A DNA stretch of 6,762 bases, from the NCBI GenBank assembly GCA_026991005.1, contig JALXCH010000206.1:1-6762 (forward strand), read 5' to 3'. Under the pieces are notes generated by a model that saw only the letters and a list, made by a program, of their open reading frames with translations, was not told where the DNA came from and made no database searches. Within the stretch, counting starts at the first letter, position 1. The number at the start of each line of letters is the position of its first letter. A program made the translations under genes and the position numbers. The stretch comes from Calditrichia bacterium. Lineage in GTDB: Bacteria; Calditrichota; Calditrichia; RBG-13-44-9. Shown here in pieces: positions 1 through 6,444 of this stretch.

Positions 1-115
1 CTCTTTTATCGGATTTCTGATTCTGGGACGCTTTCCGGCGGTGCGCCAGATTATGGAACCGCAGGAATACGGCAATCTGTTTGTGATTCAAATCCATGAG
101 GAGGAAGGCAAATGA
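1..115 (+). CDS. 3' end of a gene upstream of actF, probable membrane subunit of alternative complex III (partial)
   Basis: Only the last 37 codons are in the window, read from base 2 to the TGA at 113-115; the gene starts to the left. The visible residues begin with a hydrophobic stretch (FIGFLILG), consistent with the end of a membrane helix, followed by a charged tail ending HEEEGK. The TGA overlaps the ATG of actF (ATGA at 112-115), which points to translational coupling and the same operon. In known ACIII operons the genes before actF encode an NrfD-like membrane subunit (ActC), a DUF3341 membrane protein (ActD) and a cytochrome c (ActE). The hydrophobic tail with no haem motif fits a membrane subunit such as ActC best. 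That assignment is inference from position; the tail is too short to name the family with confidence. Confidence 0.6.
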   Translation, partial: SFIGFLILGRFPAVRQIMEPQEYGNLFVIQIHEEEGK

Positions 116-1146
116 CAGCGAAAACCATGAATCCTGTTCGTCTTGTGATTTTAATCCTGCTGGTTACCGCGCTGGTACTGGTGGTGGATTTACTGTTTCT
201 GGATGGCACGGATGGCACCTTTTTACTCACCCTTTCTTTTTGGACGGCATTGAGCCAGGGGGCGGTGGCACTGGTAGCGGCAGCGGAAGTCGCCCGCGGT
301 AAATGGATTGCCCCCATCCGCCGGGAACTGCTTTCCTTCTACCCCCTGATTCTGGTGGCAGCCATCATGTTTGCTTTTATGGGAGTGAAATTGGAAATGT
401 ATCCCTGGGTCGGTGAGCATCACCGCTGGCTGAAACCTTCATTTTTCATGTGGAGAAATGTGGTAGTGTTGTTCCTTTCCTATCGAACCGCCCATTATTA
501 TGCCCGTGCTACGTTGAAGAACGAATCTTCCCGGGGAAAATGGGCTGTGGTTTACCTCTTCCTGTTCATCCTCTCCCAGAACCTGATTGCTTTCGACTGG
601 ATTATGTCTCTGGAATTTCCCTGGATTAGTACCCTGTTTGGGGGCATCTTTTTTATGGAATCCTTTTACATGGGCATTGCCGTAGCGGCGCTGGTGGCGG
701 TGCGGCTTTTGCCGGAAAAGGAGGGCACAAAGAAAGTGCTGCGGGATGCAGCCACGTTTCTGTTCGGGTTCGCACTGGCCTGGGCCGGTTTGTTCTATGC
801 CCAGTATCTGGTAATCTGGTACGGAAATTTACCGGAGGAAACCTCGTTCCTCCTGGAGCGGATGCACCTTGTTCCCTACCGGGAAATGTTCTGGGGTGTG
901 CTGGTGCTCCTGTTTGTCGTGCCCTTTGTAGTTCTGGTGAGCCGGAAAGCCAAGCAATCCGCGGCAGTGGTTTCGCTGATGGCGGCGCTGGTGCTCCTGG
1001 GTGTTCTGGTAGAGCGCATTGTGTACATTGCCCCGGTAGTTCCCATTACCTTCTGGGCGGCACTGGTCAGTTTCCTTTTATTGGGATACCTGACCTGGAT
1101 GTTGTTCCGGCAGCGGGCGGTATTTTTGCCGGAAGAAAAAATGTAG
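112..1146 (+). CDS. actF: Alternative complex III quinone-binding membrane subunit ActF
   Basis: ActF is an NrfD-related integral membrane subunit of alternative complex III, the quinol:cytochrome c (or oxidase) oxidoreductase that replaces the bc1 complex in many bacteria. The 344-residue protein has about ten hydrophobic segments, at roughly 10-30, 36-60, 76-92, 112-130, 144-165, 174-200, 213-238, 257-277, 283-305 and 310-332. Two stretches look diagnostic for the family: FDWIMSLEFPW from residue 161 and QYLVIWYGNLPEET at 231-244. An upstream KWIAPIRRE block (64-72) also fits. Length is somewhat short against family members of about 400 residues, mainly at the N-terminus and in loops. The start is supported by a strong GAGGAGG site at 98-104, 7 bases before the ATG, and by the ATGA overlap with the previous gene. 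The family call is firm; the quinone-binding role is taken from the family, not seen here. A second in-frame Met at residue 6 is a possible alternative start. Confidence 0.88.
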   Translation: MTAKTMNPVRLVILILLVTALVLVVDLLFLDGTDGTFLLTLSFWTALSQGAVALVAAAEVARGKWIAPIRRELLSFYPLILVAAIMFAFMGVKLEMYPWVGEHHRWLKPSFFMWRNVVVLFLSYRTAHYYARATLKNESSRGKWAVVYLFLFILSQNLIAFDWIMSLEFPWISTLFGGIFFMESFYMGIAVAALVAVRLLPEKEGTKKVLRDAATFLFGFALAWAGLFYAQYLVIWYGNLPEETSFLLERMHLVPYREMFWGVLVLLFVVPFVVLVSRKAKQSAAVVSLMAALVLLGVLVERIVYIAPVVPITFWAALVSFLLLGYLTWMLFRQRAVFLPEEKM

Positions 1147-1163
1147 CAGCAGAAGCTCCGGCG

Positions 1164-3185
1164 CTACACGCCCATGGCTTCGGCCACCAGCAGGGCGATA
1201 TCCCGGTTTTCCATCTCATCGGTGCGATTGGTTTCGTTAATTCCGTCGTTAATCATGGTGGCGCAGAAGGGGCAAGCCGTGCTGACCACATCGGGCTGGA
1301 GCTGTGCCGCCTCTTCAACCCGCTGATGGTTCACTTTAGGCTGGGCTTCTTCCATCCACATCCGGCCCCCACCGGCGCCGCAGCAGAAACCGTTTTCGCG
1401 GCTACGGGGCATCTCTTTCAGGGAGATTTCGGGGATGGAGAGCAGCACCTCCCGGGGAGCATCGTAAATGCCGTTGTAGCGCCCCAGATAGCAGGAGTCG
1501 TGGTAAGTCACCGTCTTCCGGATGGGATGCTGCAGCGTTATTTTCCCTTCCTTAATTAGTTCCTGTAGTAACTGGGTATGGTGCACCACCTGATAATTCC
1601 CGCCAAATTGTGGGTACTCGTGCTGTAACGTGTTCATACAATGGGGGCAGATGGTCAGGATTTTCTGGAAGCGGTACTGGTTGATTGTTTCCACATTTTG
1701 TTCTGCCAGAATCTGGAACAGGTACTCGTTGCCCAGGCGCCGGGCGGAATCGCCGGTGCAGGTTTCTTCGGCGCCCAGAATGGCGTACGACACACCCGCC
1801 GCATTGAGAATACGCACCATCGCCTGCGCGACCTTCTGGCTGCGGGCGTCGTACGCTCCGGCACATCCCACCCAGAAGAGGTATTCCGCTTCCCGAACAT
1901 CGCGCATGCGTGGCACCTCCAGACCTTCCGTCCATTTCTCCCGATCCTCCGGAGAAATTCCCCAGGGATTTCCGTTGGTTTCCAGATTCTTGAAGGTGGT
2001 AATTACTTCGTTGGGGAAACGGCTCTCTTCCAGCACCAGATGACGCCGCATCTCAATAATTTTGGGAATGTGCTCCACGTACACCGGGCAGGCTTCCATA
2101 CAGGCGCGGCAGGTGGTGCAAGACCACAACACATCGTCGGCAATGGTCTCGCCCACCATGGCGGGAATGCCTTCTGGAGCTTCGCCTTCCGCCGTTTGCG
2201 CCACCACCGGTGCAGCCACTTCCATGTAGTGCTTCAGGTTCTGAATTAAATCCATGGGGGAGAGGGGCTTATCGGTATTAGTGGCGGGACAGGCGTCGCT
2301 GCAGCGCCCGCATTCGGTACAGGCGTCTAAATCCATTAAATCTTTCCAGGAAAAATGATTGATTTGCGAAGCACCGAAATTTTCGATTTCTTCCAGCTCC
2401 ATTTTACTGAGCGCCCCTTTCGGCCCCAGTTGCTGGAAGAAAATATTGGCAGGTGCGGTCATCAGATGGGCTAATTTGGAAAATGGAATGTAGGCAATGA
2501 AAGCCATTCCCAGCAGCATGTGGCTCCACCAGTTGATGGCGTGCCAGGTTTTCATCGTTTCCGGTGTGAGACCCAGTGCCCCAAACCCGAGGGAAAGAAG
2601 ATACCCAAAGGGCGACCAGAGCGCCCAGGCAGGACGCGTTACGGCAATGCGCAAACCCTCGATTGTGTAACCGGAAATTAAAATGAGCAGGAGCAGGGTG
2701 ATGATAATGGCATCGTCCCGTTTGCTCGGCAAATGCTGGGGTTTAAGCACCAACCGCCGGTACGCCGCCAGCAGCAATCCTAAAATGGCAAAAATCCCGA
2801 ACACATCCAGGGAGACCGAATAGAAGAGGTAAAAAGTGGATTTTAAAAATCGTACGGAAAAGAGCGGATCCAGGATGTCGGCCTGCAGCATAACCAGCAG
2901 GGTGCCAATGAACAGGATGGTCATCCCGGCAAAAATGAGCACGTGCATTATGCCGGGGTAGGCTTTGCGAATTACCCGCGCTTGCCCCACGGCATATTTC
3001 AGCACCAGCCGAAGCCGCGTGCCGATATTGTCCCAGCGTACCTCCGGTTGCCCAACCTTCCACAACCGGTAGCGCCGGTAAAATCCGTACACAAAAATAG
3101 CAATTGCCACTACTGCCAGAACGTACATCCAGACGATTCCGGAAATATTCCAGTAAATCTCTCGGGTGGGGACCTGACCGGTCAT
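1164..3185 (-). CDS. Membrane-bound HdrD/NarI-type iron-sulfur oxidoreductase, probable ETF:menaquinone oxidoreductase (EMO)
   Basis: This 673-residue fusion probably passes electrons from reduced electron-transfer flavoprotein (ETF), loaded by acyl-CoA dehydrogenases, to menaquinone in the membrane. The N-terminal part (about 15-245) is a NarI/HdrE-like domain with five or six membrane segments; H81, H215, H222 and H240 are candidate haem b ligands. Two 4Fe-4S motifs follow: C289-C292-C295-C299 and C356-C359-C362-C366. The C-terminal half is HdrD-like with two CCG domains. The first has C441, C476 (in a CTGD context) and C513/C516. The second has C565, C601-C602-G and C638/C641. All cluster cysteines appear present. 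The start has a GGAGG site at 3194-3198, 8 bases upstream. The gene follows the PHP gene by 36 bases, so it is probably co-transcribed with it, and converges on actF. The same architecture occurs in other HdrD-like electron-transfer proteins (DsrK or TmcB relatives), so the ETF partner is inferred; no etfAB is in the window. Confidence 0.85.
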   Translation of the reverse strand: MTGQVPTREIYWNISGIVWMYVLAVVAIAIFVYGFYRRYRLWKVGQPEVRWDNIGTRLRLVLKYAVGQARVIRKAYPGIMHVLIFAGMTILFIGTLLVMLQADILDPLFSVRFLKSTFYLFYSVSLDVFGIFAILGLLLAAYRRLVLKPQHLPSKRDDAIIITLLLLILISGYTIEGLRIAVTRPAWALWSPFGYLLSLGFGALGLTPETMKTWHAINWWSHMLLGMAFIAYIPFSKLAHLMTAPANIFFQQLGPKGALSKMELEEIENFGASQINHFSWKDLMDLDACTECGRCSDACPATNTDKPLSPMDLIQNLKHYMEVAAPVVAQTAEGEAPEGIPAMVGETIADDVLWSCTTCRACMEACPVYVEHIPKIIEMRRHLVLEESRFPNEVITTFKNLETNGNPWGISPEDREKWTEGLEVPRMRDVREAEYLFWVGCAGAYDARSQKVAQAMVRILNAAGVSYAILGAEETCTGDSARRLGNEYLFQILAEQNVETINQYRFQKILTICPHCMNTLQHEYPQFGGNYQVVHHTQLLQELIKEGKITLQHPIRKTVTYHDSCYLGRYNGIYDAPREVLLSIPEISLKEMPRSRENGFCCGAGGGRMWMEEAQPKVNHQRVEEAAQLQPDVVSTACPFCATMINDGINETNRTDEMENRDIALLVAEAMGV

Positions 3186-3221
3186 CGTTTTTTCCTCCGG
3201 ATTAAATCAGCTCGGATTTAG

Positions 3222-4043
3222 TTAACCAAATTTGAACCGCTGTTTTATTTTGTTCAGCAAACCAGACTTTTTATAGTTATTTGCCGGTAATTTCACAGTG
3301 TCGATGGTTACTTCGTCGATGATATTCCGGGGATTTTCGTAAAATAGCTTTTTCAGATACGATTCGGGTAAGTGGTCTTTGAGTGCCTCCCAGCATTCCC
3401 GGAGGATAAAAGTGCGTCCCTCGGGAGCGTGAGCATCCGAAGCAATAAAATGCACCACCTGTTGTTCCAGTAATTCCATGGCAATACGTTGCACGTTTTT
3501 CCCGAAATGTCCCAGCACGCTTCCCGCATTAATCTGGAGTAATCCTCCAAAGCGAATAAAATCCAGCGCTTTTTCTGGCTCGGTAAGTACGGAATTGTAG
3601 CGTTCCGGGTGCGCCACGATGGGAATATATCCATCCACCGAGAGGCGAAACAGCACATCCTCGACTCCCTCGGTGATTTGAAACATGGGGAATTCCAGCA
3701 AAACATATTGTCCCCAACCGCCCAGTGTGCTAACGCGGTGGTTACGGACGGTTTCGTCCAGGTAGTGGTGATAGAATATCTCGGAACCGGAATAAATGTT
3801 GACCCGAATACCCTGTGCCAGAGCTTCTTCTCGCAGCGTAGTTAGTTTGTTAAAATAGTCCTCCTCCATTTCCCGGGGAATGTATTCGTTGAAATGGGAA
3901 GTGGCAAACACATCGGTAATGCCCTGTTCCTGCGCCTGGCGCAGCATCTCTAGGGACTCGTCGAAGGAATGCGGGCCATCATCAAATTCCGGAATGAGAT
4001 GGTTATGTATGTCAATCATCTGCAACACCGTTGCCATCCTCAC
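3222..4043 (-). CDS. PHP-domain protein, CpsB/YwqE-type tyrosine-protein phosphatase family
   Basis: The family comprises metal-dependent (often manganese) phosphoesterases of the PHP fold. Characterised members such as CpsB and YwqE dephosphorylate tyrosine kinases that control capsule or exopolysaccharide synthesis. Motifs in the 273-residue product match the PHP metal site: DIHNHLIPEFDDG (D11, H13, H15, DDG 21-23), ATSH (H50), GSE (E88), AHPER (H145) and SDAH (D203, H205). There is no signal peptide or membrane segment, so it is probably cytoplasmic. The start is uncertain. The GTG at 4041-4043 has an AGGA site (4053-4056) 9 bases upstream. An ATG at residue 3 has GAGG directly against it, which is too close. 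The Met at residue 9 (MIDIHNH) is where most relatives begin but lacks a well-placed site. No capsule gene or tyrosine kinase is adjacent, so the substrate is unknown. It probably shares a transcript with EMO, an unusual pairing. Confidence 0.85.
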   Translation of the reverse strand: MRMATVLQMIDIHNHLIPEFDDGPHSFDESLEMLRQAQEQGITDVFATSHFNEYIPREMEEDYFNKLTTLREEALAQGIRVNIYSGSEIFYHHYLDETVRNHRVSTLGGWGQYVLLEFPMFQITEGVEDVLFRLSVDGYIPIVAHPERYNSVLTEPEKALDFIRFGGLLQINAGSVLGHFGKNVQRIAMELLEQQVVHFIASDAHAPEGRTFILRECWEALKDHLPESYLKKLFYENPRNIIDEVTIDTVKLPANNYKKSGLLNKIKQRFKFG

Positions 4044-4094
4044 AAAAATTCATCCTGCCGATGTGATTATCATAGCTGCGTCTGGAACATCGGA

Positions 4095-4130
4095 TTTTAA
4101 AATATTATTGGATATTTCCTCTGGAAGCAA
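4095..4130 (-). promoter_or_regulatory. Possible sigma70-like promoter for the PHP-EMO unit
   Basis: On the minus strand, TTGCTT (4125-4130) is followed after 17 bases by TAATAT (4102-4107) in an AT-rich stretch of the 209-base gap. A start near 4095 would leave a leader of about 50 bases before the GTG at 4043. The hexamers match the sigma70 consensus at three and four of six positions, so this is suggestive only, and the promoter consensus of this organism is unknown. A second TATGAT lies closer to the gene but has no good -35 partner. Confidence 0.3.
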
Positions 4131-4221
4131 ATGGTAAATAAGAAAATCCGGGTATCACGGAAAGCTCCTGTGAAAGGAATGCAGATTCCCTGGCAAAAGG
4201 GCAAAGCAGAAATTTCCGGAA

Positions 4222-4239
4222 GGGCTTACCCGAAGTCCC
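4222..4239 (-). terminator. Weak hairpin behind the thioredoxin-like gene
   Basis: GGGCTT (4222-4227) pairs with AAG-CCC (4233-4239, with T4236 bulged) around a five-base loop. It starts 13 bases past the TGA of the thioredoxin-like gene. On the minus strand it is followed only by TTCC, not a proper T-run, so termination would be inefficient. The remainder of the gap (4044-4221) shows no small ORF or RNA gene that I can support. Confidence 0.25.
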
Positions 4240-4252
4240 GATGCATGGCCAC

Positions 4253-4741
4253 TCAACCGGGTTTGAGGGGTGGAATGGTTTCGAGCCGGGGAAAAAGGGG
4301 AATATCTTTTAACCCGTTTGCCTGCACCAAACGGCGAAAGATTTCCTGATATTCGTCGCGAATCATTCCTTCTGCCTGCCACAGCACTTCTGCCCGGGAA
4401 TTAATCAGGTAAGCGGCGGGTACGGAGTAAAAATCGAAATAACGGGAAAGCTGAAATTCCGGGTAATCCACCGCTACGGGAATCTCCAGCTCCATCTCCT
4501 GGCAGTAAGCACGGGTGCTTTCCTGGTAATCCTGGGAAACAAGAAGGAGATACGTTCCCTTTGTGGGCTGCTTCTGGTAAAACCAGTTCAAATAGGGAAT
4601 CACGAAATGGCAGGAGGGGCAGGATTGTTTGTAGAATATCAGCAGAGTTTCCGGATGTTGCCGGAAAACCTGCCGGGTGAATCGTTTGCCGTCCAGAAAT
4701 GGAAGATCGAAATCTATGGAAATGGTCTCAATTTTCTTCAT
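4253..4741 (-). CDS. Thioredoxin-fold protein with CPSC motif (TlpA/AhpC-TSA-like)
   Basis: This is a small predicted thiol-disulfide protein of 162 residues. The motif YKQSCPSCHFVIPYL places a CxxC pair at C41 and C44 after a strand (TLLIFY), as in thioredoxin-fold redox proteins; SVPAAYLI supplies the usual cis-proline (P108) opposite the active site. A further C80 is not part of a recognised motif. The N-terminus has no signal peptide, so unlike exported TlpA or ResA proteins it is probably cytoplasmic. The tail (143-162) is rich in proline. The frame stays open to 4804, but the longer form overlaps pepA and has a basic, low-complexity extension. The ATG at 4739-4741 with AAGG (4752-4755) 10 bases upstream is preferred. 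It lies 29 bases behind pepA and is likely co-transcribed. The partner or substrate is not evident. Confidence 0.78.
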   Translation of the reverse strand: MKKIETISIDFDLPFLDGKRFTRQVFRQHPETLLIFYKQSCPSCHFVIPYLNWFYQKQPTKGTYLLLVSQDYQESTRAYCQEMELEIPVAVDYPEFQLSRYFDFYSVPAAYLINSRAEVLWQAEGMIRDEYQEIFRRLVQANGLKDIPLFPRLETIPPLKPG

Positions 4742-4770
4742 TGATGGGGGACCTTCTGGTATTCGGGTTT

Positions 4771-6273
4771 TTATTCTTCGGTGAGCCGGGCGAGGAAATG
4801 CCACAGCAGGCGCACACCGAAGCCAGTTGCACCCGCGGGCCGATAGGTTTTTTCCGGCATTGCCCAGGCGGTACCTGCAATATCCAGATGCGTCCAGGGG
4901 GTTTTTTCCACAAATGTTTTCAGGAACATGGCAGCGGTAATGACCCCTGCTTCGGGTTTGGTGGCAATATTACGCACATCGGCGATTTTGCTTTTCAGGA
5001 GTTCTTTGTAGTCGTCCCACAGCGGTAATTGCCAGATGCGCTCGCCGGAGATGTTTGCCGCTTCTTCCAGCAGGTCCAGAAGCTCCTCGCTGGTGGTGAG
5101 TGCTGCCGCAGAAAGGTGACCCAGCGCCACAATAGCGGCACCGGTGAGCGTTGCCAGGTCGATGAGATAATCCGGCTGATAATTTTTCTCCACGTAACTC
5201 AGGGCATCGGCCAGAATCAATCGCCCTTCGGCGTCGGTGTTGATGATTTCGATGGTCTTGCCGGAGTAGCTTTTCACAATGTCCCCGGGTCGGGTGGCTT
5301 TACCGGAGGGCATATTTTCCACCAGCGGCAAAGCTGCGACCACATTCACGGGGAGCTGCGTTTCGCTCACCGCTTTGAGTGCTCCCAGCACGGCGGCAGC
5401 CCCGCACATGTCGTATTTCATCTCTTCCATATTTTTGGATGGTTTGATGGAAATTCCACCGGTATCGAAGGTGACTCCTTTCCCTACCAATCCCACCGTT
5501 TTTTGCGCCTGGGGATGGGAGTAGCTGGCAATTACCAGATAAGTAGGATTTTCGCTTCCCCGGGCGACAGCCATTAGGGCATTGAGTCCCCGGGCTTCCA
5601 GTGCCGTTTCATCCAGAACTTCCAGATCCCAGTTGTATTCCCCGGCCAGATGACGGGCTTCTTCCATGATTTTCTCCGGGTTCATCAGATTTGCCGGATA
5701 ATCCCCCAGCCGCCGGGTAAAGTTTACGCTTTCTCCCAGAATAAGTCCCTGCCGCACCAGCAGTTCCAGATCCTGCGTGGTGGAAAGCAACACGTCCACA
5801 CGCTGCACTTCCGGAGGTTCCTCTTCGTGGTGTGTAATGAAATCTTTCACCCGGAATGCGGCGGTGCACAGTGCTGCCACAACTTCCGGTAAAAAGTCGC
5901 GGAAGTCGTGCGGTACGGGATAATCTTTTCCCCAGAAAATGGCCAGATGACTCAGTTTCAATTCCCGGGCAACGGCAATGGCTTTCCCCCACACCTGGCG
6001 AGCTTTCTCCAGGTCCCATTCATTGATTTTTCCCGCACCCACCAGTACCAGCAATGGCCAATTGGGGTGCCGGGTGTAAATAAAACGGGTCTGGTTCAGT
6101 TTTGCTTCAAATTTGGGCTTGACTAAAATATTGGAAAATGAAGGGGCAAAATGTTTTTCCAGAAACGTTAATTCTTCGGGGAGTGTGGTGTTGTCGGTAA
6201 AAAAAGGCACGACCAGTAAGGGAGAAGAAAACTCTTCGAAACGCTCGGTACGGAGTTGAACATCCAGCGACAT
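4771..6273 (-). CDS. pepA: Leucyl aminopeptidase, family M17
   Basis: This is a cytosolic two-metal exopeptidase that removes N-terminal residues from peptides and works as a hexamer in characterised relatives. The 500-residue length matches E. coli PepA (503). The N-terminal alpha/beta domain (about 1-165) is divergent; the catalytic domain follows. All expected active-site residues are present: K265 and D270 in GKGVTFDTGG, K277 in SIKPSK, D288 in MKYDM, and D347, E349 and R351 in the signature NTDAEGRL. Each sits five positions before its E. coli counterpart, which indicates a colinear catalytic domain. The ATG at 6271-6273 has a GAGG site (6279-6282) five bases upstream. The thioredoxin-like gene follows after 29 bases, so the two probably form one transcript. 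E. coli PepA also binds DNA (xer recombination, carAB control); nothing here shows whether this one does. Confidence 0.95.
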   Translation of the reverse strand: MSLDVQLRTERFEEFSSPLLVVPFFTDNTTLPEELTFLEKHFAPSFSNILVKPKFEAKLNQTRFIYTRHPNWPLLVLVGAGKINEWDLEKARQVWGKAIAVARELKLSHLAIFWGKDYPVPHDFRDFLPEVVAALCTAAFRVKDFITHHEEEPPEVQRVDVLLSTTQDLELLVRQGLILGESVNFTRRLGDYPANLMNPEKIMEEARHLAGEYNWDLEVLDETALEARGLNALMAVARGSENPTYLVIASYSHPQAQKTVGLVGKGVTFDTGGISIKPSKNMEEMKYDMCGAAAVLGALKAVSETQLPVNVVAALPLVENMPSGKATRPGDIVKSYSGKTIEIINTDAEGRLILADALSYVEKNYQPDYLIDLATLTGAAIVALGHLSAAALTTSEELLDLLEEAANISGERIWQLPLWDDYKELLKSKIADVRNIATKPEAGVITAAMFLKTFVEKTPWTHLDIAGTAWAMPEKTYRPAGATGFGVRLLWHFLARLTEE

Positions 6274-6313
6274 AGAAACCTCGGATTTATGGGTGAAAGA
6301 TGGGATTTCTTGA

Positions 6314-6341
6314 AGAATATTTAAACATTACGTGTTTGCAA
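6314..6341 (-). promoter_or_regulatory. Possible promoter for the pepA-thioredoxin unit
   Basis: On the minus strand TTGCAA (6336-6341) and TATTCT (6314-6319) are separated by 16 bases, each matching the sigma70 consensus at four of six positions. A start near 6307 would give a leader of about 34 bases to the pepA ATG. A short inverted repeat, AAACA/TGTTT (6323-6327 and 6333-6337), lies across the -35 end and spacer and could be an operator, but its arms are only five bases long. Confidence 0.3.
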
Positions 6342-6407
6342 GGAATTGAGTACACCCCTGCGGAGGTGCTTCGGAAATTCTTTATCTGGTGAAAACGCTC
6401 GCAAGAA

Positions 6408-6424
6408 TTTCCCGGGACGGGAAA
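6408..6424 (-). terminator. Hairpin terminator candidate behind nuoB
   Basis: A perfect seven-base inverted repeat, TTTCCCG (6408-6414) and CGGGAAA (6418-6424), surrounds a three-base loop. It begins 20 bases past the nuoB TAA at 6445-6447. On the minus strand the stem is followed by TTCTT, a short and interrupted T-run, so it is at best a moderate intrinsic terminator. Its place directly behind the gene and before the pepA promoter candidate supports the role. A second, bulged hairpin (6353-6368, CACC/GGTG ends) sits further downstream in the same gap. I see no ORF or RNA gene in 6274-6444. Confidence 0.4.
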
Positions 6425-6444
6425 ATGCATTCGAAATCAATCGA

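Noticed and set aside
465..485. Possible signal of horizontal transfer or a mobile element in the window
   Set aside because: No transposase, integrase, terminal repeat, tRNA or attachment-site duplication was seen. Composition changes little across the window; the PHP gene seems slightly more AT-rich by eye, which was not measured.
1174..1187. Short TGGC-TTCG-GCCA hairpin near the EMO stop as a terminator
   Set aside because: It lies inside the EMO coding sequence, has only a four-base stem and no T-run on either strand.
1641..2249. Plus-strand open frame of about 200 codons opposite EMO
   Set aside because: It lies wholly antisense to well-supported EMO coding sequence. Its product is rich in His, Gly and Phe with no recognisable domain, as expected for a shadow frame.
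4131..4349. Plus-strand open frame covering part of the 4044-4252 gap
   Set aside because: It runs into the conserved 3' end of the thioredoxin-like gene, is strongly basic and low in complexity, and has no convincing ribosome site.
5029..5577. Plus-strand open frame of about 180 codons opposite pepA
   Set aside because: It is antisense to the catalytic domain of PepA, where every active-site residue is intact. Its composition looks like a shadow frame with no motif.
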